Both the position numbers and the translations under genes were made by a program. The notes beneath the pieces are model-generated. The model did no database searches. It saw only the letters and a program-made list of their open reading frames with translations, and was not told where the DNA came from. Of a stretch of 38,570 nt of DNA, positions 15,611 to 21,571 are shown in pieces. Source of the DNA: Elusimicrobiota bacterium (GTDB lineage Bacteria > Elusimicrobiota > Elusimicrobia > UBA1565 > UBA9628); NCBI GenBank assembly GCA_016209035.1, contig JACQWX010000112.1, forward strand, positions 1-38,570. The letters run 5' to 3'. Every line of letters starts with the position of its first letter. The stretch's first letter is position 1.

Positions 15611-16208
15611 CCTTCCGCCGGGCCTTCAGGCCCGGCGCTCCCTCAGCGCCGCCGGCTTGATCTTCGCCGTCTCCCTCCTCTTCCCCCCCAGCCTGGCCCA
15701 GGCCGGCCTGGACGCCGTCGTCCTCCTCCTGGTCGCCCTTGGCGACCAGAAAGGTCTGCGTTCCGCCGCAAAGTTGAGGTATTGGCTGGCGCCCATCCTC
15801 TTCTTCCTTCTCATCCCATTCTTCATTGGAAAGAGGGACGCTGCGACCTTCCTGGGCCCATACTCGACCGGCGAAGCCGGTCGCGGGCTCGTCTTCCTGC
15901 TCCATGCCTTCGCCTTCGTCGGGCTGGCCGTGATGTTCGGCCGGCTGGCCTCCTCCAATGCGATCGTGGAGGCCCTCGAACGACGCGGGATGCGCGCCTT
16001 AGGCCTGCGCGTGGCTCTCTCCCTGGCCGCGGCCAAGACGCTAAGAAGCATGCTGGAGGAGACTTGGTCGGTCTTCCACAGGGCCAGGCCGGGCGCCTGG
16101 GAAACCGTCCGCGACGCGGACGTCTTCGCCGCCGCGGTCCTGCGCAACTGCGTGCGCACGGCCGAGGACATGAGCGTGCTCCTCTTCATCAGGAACGTGA
16201 GGGTGTGA
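15603..16208 (+). CDS. ECF transporter transmembrane (T-like) protein
   Basis: Product of 201 residues with hydrophobic helices near 15-30, 37-48, 60-75 and 95-115, then an amphipathic, Ala/Arg-rich C-terminal half. EcfT proteins couple the ATPases to the S component through Ala-Arg-Ser-like coupling helices; here LRVALSLAAAKTLRSMLEE and MRALGLRVAL are plausible counterparts. The assignment rests mostly on position in the operon, and the protein is shorter than a usual EcfT (about 260). Confidence 0.65.
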   Translation: MPSLPPGLQARRSLSAAGLIFAVSLLFPPSLAQAGLDAVVLLLVALGDQKGLRSAAKLRYWLAPILFFLLIPFFIGKRDAATFLGPYSTGEAGRGLVFLLHAFAFVGLAVMFGRLASSNAIVEALERRGMRALGLRVALSLAAAKTLRSMLEETWSVFHRARPGAWETVRDADVFAAAVLRNCVRTAEDMSVLLFIRNVRV

Positions 16209-16209
16209 C

Positions 16210-16968
16210 ATGAGGCTCCGGCGGATCGGGACGGTGCGCAACCCCATCAAGCGCAGGGGCGAGGTCGGGCTGGTGGGCGCTCCTTCCACGGTCGTGGTCC
16301 TGCCGCGCTACCGGCATGCGCTCGAGGGCTTGCAGCCGGGCTCCCACGTCTGGGTCCTCTGCTGGCTCCACCGGGCGGACCGCCGGGTCCTCAGGGTGGT
16401 GCCCCGGAAGATATCCTCGTCCTTGGCCGAGCGGGGCGTCTTCGCCACCCGTTCGCCGGACAGGCCCAACCCGGTGTCCTTGACCTGCGCGAAGCTCCTC
16501 TCGGTGAAGGGCCGGGTCCTGACCTTCGACCTGCTCGACGTCCTGGACCGGACGCCCGTCCTGGACCTCAAGCTCTATTCGGCGGGCATCGACTGCGTGC
16601 CCTGCGCGCGAAGGCCGGACTACGCCCGGAGATACTCCCTGATGCCGGACAGCTCCCTGCGGGTGATGCTCCGCATGGTCGCGCGCCGCGCAACCGGCAG
16701 GCTCTCAGGCCAGGGCAGGCTCGCCGCGGACCTGGTCTTCCGGTACGTCCGCGCCTCGGGAAGGGCCCCGGAGTCCGGGCCGCTGCGCGTGGCCACCAAC
16801 CTCTCCGGCGACGGCATCGACGCCCTCCACGGCCTCTTCGCGCTGCGGCCGTCGTCGGGAGCGGTCCGGGCCGTCCGCGACCGGCGGAGCCCCTGGCTGG
16901 AGGTCCGACTGGCCGGGGGCAGACTCTTTTCTGTACAATATTCCCGTCCGCATCATTCCTCCTCATAA
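16210..16968 (+). CDS. TrmO-like methyltransferase domain protein with extra C-terminal domain
   Basis: Product of 252 residues. Residues 1-130 match the TrmO/TsaA (UPF0066) family, which methylates t6A37 in tRNA using SAM. Visible are RIGTVRNP, FATRSPDRPNPVSLTCAKLL and the family end motif DVLDRTPVLDLKLY. Residues about 135-252 are additional, basic, and end in two beta-rich segments (LRVATNLSGDGIDALHG, LEVRLAGGRLFSVQY). These are faintly reminiscent of the FmdE-type fold but lack its cysteines. It starts one base after the T-like gene, so it belongs to the ECF operon. Relatives beside cofactor genes may have roles other than tRNA modification. Confidence 0.78.
   Translation: MRLRRIGTVRNPIKRRGEVGLVGAPSTVVVLPRYRHALEGLQPGSHVWVLCWLHRADRRVLRVVPRKISSSLAERGVFATRSPDRPNPVSLTCAKLLSVKGRVLTFDLLDVLDRTPVLDLKLYSAGIDCVPCARRPDYARRYSLMPDSSLRVMLRMVARRATGRLSGQGRLAADLVFRYVRASGRAPESGPLRVATNLSGDGIDALHGLFALRPSSGAVRAVRDRRSPWLEVRLAGGRLFSVQYSRPHHSSS
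16934..16939 (+). promoter_or_regulatory. possible -10 box upstream of the enolase fusion gene
   Basis: TACAAT lies 38 bases before the ATG at 16978, inside the end of the TrmO-like gene. No recognisable -35 hexamer precedes it. A good ribosome binding site (AAGGGGAG) follows at about 16967. Confidence 0.3.
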
Positions 16969-16977
16969 GGGGAGACC

Positions 16978-19428
16978 ATGAAGATTCTTGAAGCCCTCCG
17001 ATCCCCTCTGATCCGTTGCGCTGGCTGGCCTGGATTGGACCGGGGATGGATCATCGCCAATCACAAGCTGGTGAGCTTCCACGCGGCGTTCCTGACCTCG
17101 CTCATCAGCATCACCAAGGACGTCGGCACGCGCGGAGAGGTCCTCCGGCAGATGTTCCTGAGCTGGGAGGTCTTGATCTCCACCGTCGTCTGGTACTGCA
17201 CCTGGCACATCAACATCGCGCTGCACGAGATGGGCCACTACGTCACCGCGGTCAAGACCAACAACCTCAGGCCCGAGCTCGCGGAGCCGGCCATGAAGAA
17301 GCTGCAAGCGCCGGCGGGCGAGCGGTGGCTCTGGTACGCCGAGATGTTCCTCAAGATCCCCTGGGGCGCTTTCAAGGGCGTAACCAAGGAGGCGGGCTCC
17401 TTCCATCCGAGCGTGAAATCACAGAACCTCGCGGTCTCGGCCGCGGGCCCTGCCGCGAGCCTTTCGCTCTGCTGGGCCACCCTGCCGCCGGGCGTGGTCC
17501 TCATCGGGCTGGGGCTCTTCATCGGGCCTGCCGCCGGACTTCCGGAGCGGCTCATGGAGATCTCCGTCTATGTCGGCAGGTTCTTCTTCGCGGTGGGCGC
17601 CGTGGCCATGCTGGACTTCCTCATCGCCGACGCCGGCAAGTACGCGGCCTTCAAGGAGCGGCAGCAGGAGGCGGCCGCGAAGAAGGAGAGCGTCCGGGCC
17701 GAAGGCAGCCGGGGCAAGGCGGACTTCAAGTGGAGCCCGGTCCAGCCGGCCGAGCTCAAGCGCAAGCTGGAGGTGCATCGGCTGCAGGAGGTCGAGCTCC
17801 CCGACGGGACCGTCGTCTTCGCGCCCTGGGAGTTCCGCAACTCCATCATGGGCGGCCGCCACACCGAGGAGATGGGAGGGAACCTGAGCTTCCAGGAGCT
17901 CATGTTCCTGCCGTTCTCGGCCAAGGATTACATCGAGGCCCAGCGCATCACGAACGCCCTCCAGAGCCGGGTCATCCAGATCATCCAGGACTCCGAGGGC
18001 CTGAACTTCGTGGGCATCGGCCTCGAGGGGGGCGTGGTCGCCTCCTTCTCCAGGGAGGCGTGCGACATCCTTCCTGAGGAGCGGTCCCTGCGGGTGGCGG
18101 TCCAGGCCATCGAGGAGTGCGGCTTCGTCCCGGACCGCGACGTGGTGCTCGCCTTGGACCCCGCGGCCAGCGAGCTCTCCAAGGCCTACCGCGAGCACAC
18201 CGGCGAGAAGGACGCCGTGGGCCGGTACCTCTTCTGGCGGGCCGAAGACCCGAAGGTCATGAGCACCGAGGAGCTGGTCGCGCTCTACAAGCGCTGGGTC
18301 AAGCAGTACCCCATCGTCTCGCTGGAGGACGCCTTCGCCGAGGACGACCATGAGGGCTGGAAGATGCTGATGGGCGAGATGGGCAAGGACGTCCTCATCA
18401 TCGGCGACGACCTCGTGACCACCAAGGATACCAACATCATCCGAGCCGCCGAAGAGGGCCTCATCAACACCGCGCTCATCAAGGCCAACCAGATCGGCAC
18501 CTTAAGCGAGACCCTGCTCGCCACCCGCGCCGCCAAGGACAAGGGCCTCGCCCTCGTCGTGTCCCACCGCTCGAAGTCCCCCAACGAGGTCATGGAGGCC
18601 GACATCGGGTTCGCGGTCGGCGCGCTGGGCTTGAAATGCGGCGGAGGAGCGAACACCGAGCGGCTCATCAAGTACGGCCGCATCGTGGAGCTCATCGAGC
18701 TGGCCAAGAAGGGCTCCCGCATCACCAAGAAGCTCGACCCGGAGCTCGTCATCGCGGACATCACCGCGCACGAAGAGCCTACCAACGCCGGCATCCCCAC
18801 GGTCGGAGTCATCGTCCGGCTCGAGAATGGCATGAAGTTCTCGGGCGCGACCCCCCTGGGCACCTCGGCCGGCGAGGACGAGGCCATCCACCTGACCGAC
18901 AGCATCGTGGAGGCAGGTCCCCTCACCCGCAAGTACCCCGCGCTCTTCAAGCCGCGGGGCAAGGAGCAGAACTTCGCCTTCGCCAAGGAGGTCAACGCCG
19001 ACACCATCTCGTCGCTCAAGGATGACGAGCTGGCCGGGCTCTGGATGCGGGCGAAGCGCTACGAGGGCAAGGGCTGCCTCAACGCGGTCGCCAACGTCGA
19101 GGAGATCCTCGCTCCCAGGTTCCTCGGCAAGCGCTTGAGCCAGCTCGGGGGCCTGGTGGACGTCGACCGGGCTCTCCTCGAAGCCGAGTTCGAGCTCGCG
19201 GTGAAGCGCGGCAAGGCCGCCCGCGACTCCTCCCCGGAGGCCAGGATCAAGGTCATGCAGAGAAAGGCCAACCTCGGCATGAACGCCATCCTCTCCATGT
19301 CGCTCGCGTTCGGCCGGCTGCTCGCGGCGCGCGACGGCAAGGAGCTGCCGGACCTGCTCAAGGATCTCGAAGGCAGGATCGACCGCGGCTTCCTCTACGG
19401 GGTCAAGAGCCCGGCAGGGGTGGCCTGA
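16978..19428 (+). CDS. site-2-protease-like membrane domain fused to a circularly permuted enolase
   Basis: Product of 816 residues. Residues 1-225 are membrane-embedded and M50/S2P-like: HEMGH (83-87), AVSAAGPAAS (152-161) and a candidate Asp ligand in IADAGKY (216-222). After a charged linker, residues 275-575 are the enolase barrel: GGRH (H295), QELM (E307), LEGG (E350), LDPAASE (D394), SLED (E450), GDDL (477-478), IKANQIG (K502), SHRS (529-532) and GLK (K553). Only then, at 585-800, comes the enolase capping domain, normally N-terminal: IPTVGVIVRLENG, loop PLGTSAG with the metal-binding Ser630, NAVANVEEILAP and NLGMNAILSMSLA. The order barrel-then-cap is a circular permutation. Canonical enolase residues are kept, so 2-phosphoglycerate chemistry is possible, though the DSRGNPTVE signature is degraded. 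AAGGGGAG supports the start. Confidence 0.9.
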   Translation: MKILEALRSPLIRCAGWPGLDRGWIIANHKLVSFHAAFLTSLISITKDVGTRGEVLRQMFLSWEVLISTVVWYCTWHINIALHEMGHYVTAVKTNNLRPELAEPAMKKLQAPAGERWLWYAEMFLKIPWGAFKGVTKEAGSFHPSVKSQNLAVSAAGPAASLSLCWATLPPGVVLIGLGLFIGPAAGLPERLMEISVYVGRFFFAVGAVAMLDFLIADAGKYAAFKERQQEAAAKKESVRAEGSRGKADFKWSPVQPAELKRKLEVHRLQEVELPDGTVVFAPWEFRNSIMGGRHTEEMGGNLSFQELMFLPFSAKDYIEAQRITNALQSRVIQIIQDSEGLNFVGIGLEGGVVASFSREACDILPEERSLRVAVQAIEECGFVPDRDVVLALDPAASELSKAYREHTGEKDAVGRYLFWRAEDPKVMSTEELVALYKRWVKQYPIVSLEDAFAEDDHEGWKMLMGEMGKDVLIIGDDLVTTKDTNIIRAAEEGLINTALIKANQIGTLSETLLATRAAKDKGLALVVSHRSKSPNEVMEADIGFAVGALGLKCGGGANTERLIKYGRIVELIELAKKGSRITKKLDPELVIADITAHEEPTNAGIPTVGVIVRLENGMKFSGATPLGTSAGEDEAIHLTDSIVEAGPLTRKYPALFKPRGKEQNFAFAKEVNADTISSLKDDELAGLWMRAKRYEGKGCLNAVANVEEILAPRFLGKRLSQLGGLVDVDRALLEAEFELAVKRGKAARDSSPEARIKVMQRKANLGMNAILSMSLAFGRLLAARDGKELPDLLKDLEGRIDRGFLYGVKSPAGVA

Positions 19429-19463
19429 CCGCGGGCGCGCCTGAGACGACGAGGAAGAAGGAT

Positions 19464-19504
19464 GTTATCCACCGACATATCCTATAGATATGTCGGTGGA
19501 TAAC
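19464..19504. repeat. perfect inverted repeat, 18-bp arms, 5-base loop
   Basis: The left arm GTTATCCACCGACATATC (19464-19481) is followed by CTATA and an exact reverse complement (19487-19504). It lies between the converging enolase-fusion and PhzF-like genes. It could form a bidirectional hairpin terminator, but there is no T-run on the plus side and only a pyrimidine-rich stretch on the minus side. Each arm contains TTATCCACC, eight of nine bases of a DnaA-box consensus, so a protein-binding site is an alternative. It is much more AT-rich than its surroundings. Confidence 0.8.
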
Positions 19505-19541
19505 CCGGCGTTCATGTCGAGCTTCACGAGGGAGTAGACGG

Positions 19542-20468
19542 TCACGTCCGCTGCGGGAGTCCTGCCCTTGGAGGCCGCGCCCGGAGGCGTGCAGTCCTTG
19601 GCCGGGCCGCGGCAGGGCTCAGCCGCCCATGGAAGACCGTCACCGCCTTGCCCCTGAGGAGCACACGCTCCCCGCGCACCGAGACCCTGACCAACCCGCC
19701 GCGCTCCGAGGCCTGATACGCGGTGAATTCGTCCTTGCCGAGGCGCTCCCGCCAGTAGGGACCCAGGCAGCAGTGCGCCGAGCCAGTGACCGGGTCCTCG
19801 TCGATGCCTTCCCCGGGCGCGAAGACCCGCGAGACGAAATCGTAGGCGCGGCCGGCGGCGCGGTCAAGGCCGGAGGCCGAGCGTCGCGGCCGCCCTCGGG
19901 GAAGGCGTTGGCGGCCCGCGGCCCGGGCTGTCACGACGAACGCCCCGGGATGGATCCGCTTCAACGCCCCGGGATCGGGTTTGAGGCGCCTGACGGCCGC
20001 CTCCGAGGCGACCTCGACCAGGATGGTGCCTGGCCCGCGGCCGACGTAGCGCGGCTTCGCGCCCAAAGCGAGGCCGAGTCCGGCAGGGCAGGCCGAAGGT
20101 TCCTGCGGCAAGGCAGGGAAGTCGAGCTCGATCCAGCCGCCCTTGGCCCTGGCGACCAGAAGCCCGCTCTTCGTATGGAACCGGACCGGGTCTCCCTTGC
20201 CCACCGTCCCCCTTTCCCAGAGGACGTGCGCGCTCGCCAGGGTCGCATGACCGCAGAGAGGGACCTCCTGGGCAGGCGTGAACCAGCGCAGGGAGAAGCC
20301 TCCCCGGAGGGGCCGAAGGAAGGCGGTCTCGGAGAGGTTCATCTCGGAGGCGACCTCCTGCATCCAAGCCGCGGGGCGGGGGCGGGGCAGGACGAAGACG
20401 GCCGCGGGGTTACCTCGGAAAGGCTTCTCCGCGAAGGCGTCCACCTGGACGAACTCGAACCCGACCAC
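19542..20468 (-). CDS. PhzF-family isomerase/epimerase
   Basis: Product of 308 residues, with a GTG start. The diaminopimelate-epimerase-like fold of PhzF proteins is clear: FVQVDAFAEKPFRGNPAAVF at the N-terminus, the catalytic Glu in MNLSETAFL, PLCGHATLASAHVL, and the second-domain motif GIDEDPVTGSAH. An Arg-rich stretch (about 181-204) is inserted before YDFVSRVFAPG. About 25 Arg/Pro-rich residues follow the normal end of the family (VTVFHGRLS), so the C-terminus may be run-on. On this strand TATCAT (20480-20475) lies six bases before the GTG without a Shine-Dalgarno, again compatible with a leaderless message. Substrate unknown. Confidence 0.85.
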   Translation of the reverse strand: MVGFEFVQVDAFAEKPFRGNPAAVFVLPRPRPAAWMQEVASEMNLSETAFLRPLRGGFSLRWFTPAQEVPLCGHATLASAHVLWERGTVGKGDPVRFHTKSGLLVARAKGGWIELDFPALPQEPSACPAGLGLALGAKPRYVGRGPGTILVEVASEAAVRRLKPDPGALKRIHPGAFVVTARAAGRQRLPRGRPRRSASGLDRAAGRAYDFVSRVFAPGEGIDEDPVTGSAHCCLGPYWRERLGKDEFTAYQASERGGLVRVSVRGERVLLRGKAVTVFHGRLSPAAARPRTARLRARPPRAGLPQRT

Positions 20469-20474
20469 GCAGGG

Positions 20475-20507
20475 ATGATATCAAACCCGCCCCGCTCATG
20501 GTATCAT
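20475..20507. promoter_or_regulatory. divergent pair of -10-like TATCAT boxes
   Basis: TATCAT occurs on the minus strand at 20480-20475, six bases before the PhzF-like GTG, and on the plus strand at 20502-20507, seven bases before a possible ATG at 20515. No strong -35 hexamer is visible on either side. The two start codons are fewer than 50 bases apart, so the genes share one regulatory region. Confidence 0.35.
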
Positions 20508-21564
20508 GATGGAGATGACGGCTCTTCTGCTCGCGGCCGGCCTGGCGATGAGCCCCGCGGAGGAGGCGGCCCCGAAGCCCGCCCCCGCGGAAGCGGCGAC
20601 GCCCAAGCCCGCTCTCACGGACGCGGGTCCCGAGGAACGCCGGCTGGCCGGGAGCGCCGAGACCACGGCCTGGTGCGCCTGGCTCGCCCCGGCGACCCTC
20701 GACGACGTCGTGAAGGGGGTCTTCGCCGCCTACAAGGTCCGGCCCGCCCTGATGACCGGGAGCGCGGTCAGCCTCAGCCTCAAGGGCCGGACCCACCTCG
20801 CCTTCGAGTATCTGACCCAGGTGCTGGAGAACGAGGTCCGCGGCAAGCTCGACCCCGCCAACGACAACACGATCCTCCTGGACTACGCAGTCCGATACAG
20901 GCCTTTGCTCCTGCAGAGGCTCCGCGGGAGCGACTATCTCTTCACCCGCGTCGACATGGGCAAGTTCAACGGCACGGCCGTCCTGTCTCCGACGACGCGG
21001 GCCTACGAGAAGCGGTCTGAGAAGGTCCAGACCTCCTTCTTCCTGGCGGACCTTCTCTGGATGCGGGAAGGCCGCTCGGAGATGACGGGCGTCGGGCTCA
21101 GGCTCACCGAGCACAAGCTCCCCGTCATCGTCTACGACGTCGACGGCTCGGGCCGCAGTTCCTACGCCAACCCCAGGCTCAAGGACACCCGCCTGCGCAC
21201 CGTGGGAGCGGCGGTCTCCGTCCGCGACGACGGCATGGCCAAGTCGGGCTCGACTCCATCCCGTTTCGAGCGCAAGCCCCGCTTCTACCTACGCGAGGTC
21301 CTGCTCAGCCTGGGCTACGCCGAGGCGTCCAACGAGCTCATCGGCAACGCCAGCGGCCTGAGCACGACCACCGACATCGACGCCGGCATCCGCAAGGATT
21401 GGCGGCCTAGCCCGGCGAGCCTCTTGTCCGTCTCGCTGGGCGTCCGCTCAAACCTCATCTACGTCCATTGCATCTCGAGCCTGTGGCGGGGAGGCGACCA
21501 TCGGGGCGTCGAGTCTCGGACCTGGCTGGTGGGGCCTTACGCCAGGCTGATGTTCGCGTTCTGA
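20506..21564 (+). CDS. exported protein of unknown function, possible outer-membrane barrel
   Basis: Product of 352 residues. I do not recognise the family. The N-terminus is a short signal peptide (TALLLAAGLAMSPA) followed by a Pro/Ala/Lys-rich linker. The rest alternates polar and hydrophobic residues, with repeated aromatic-ended strands (SFFLADLLW, RFYLREVLLSLGYA, NLIYVHCISSLW). The chain ends in Phe (RLMFAF), the usual terminal residue of outer-membrane beta-barrels. The start could also be the ATG at 20515, which fits the -10 box better. It is divergent from the PhzF-like gene and convergent with the PPDK-like gene (7-base gap). Confidence 0.65.
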   Translation: MMEMTALLLAAGLAMSPAEEAAPKPAPAEAATPKPALTDAGPEERRLAGSAETTAWCAWLAPATLDDVVKGVFAAYKVRPALMTGSAVSLSLKGRTHLAFEYLTQVLENEVRGKLDPANDNTILLDYAVRYRPLLLQRLRGSDYLFTRVDMGKFNGTAVLSPTTRAYEKRSEKVQTSFFLADLLWMREGRSEMTGVGLRLTEHKLPVIVYDVDGSGRSSYANPRLKDTRLRTVGAAVSVRDDGMAKSGSTPSRFERKPRFYLREVLLSLGYAEASNELIGNASGLSTTTDIDAGIRKDWRPSPASLLSVSLGVRSNLIYVHCISSLWRGGDHRGVESRTWLVGPYARLMFAF

Positions 21565-21571
21565 TGCTGGT

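Noticed and set aside
19462-19600. A minus-strand frame downstream of the PhzF-like gene that reads as a plausible protein end (VTVYSLVKLDMNAG...) and terminates inside the palindrome.
   Set aside because: It has no good start or ribosome site, overlaps the PhzF tail in another frame, and part of it is encoded by the hairpin. It may be a relic of a 3' gene end, but I cannot support it as a gene.
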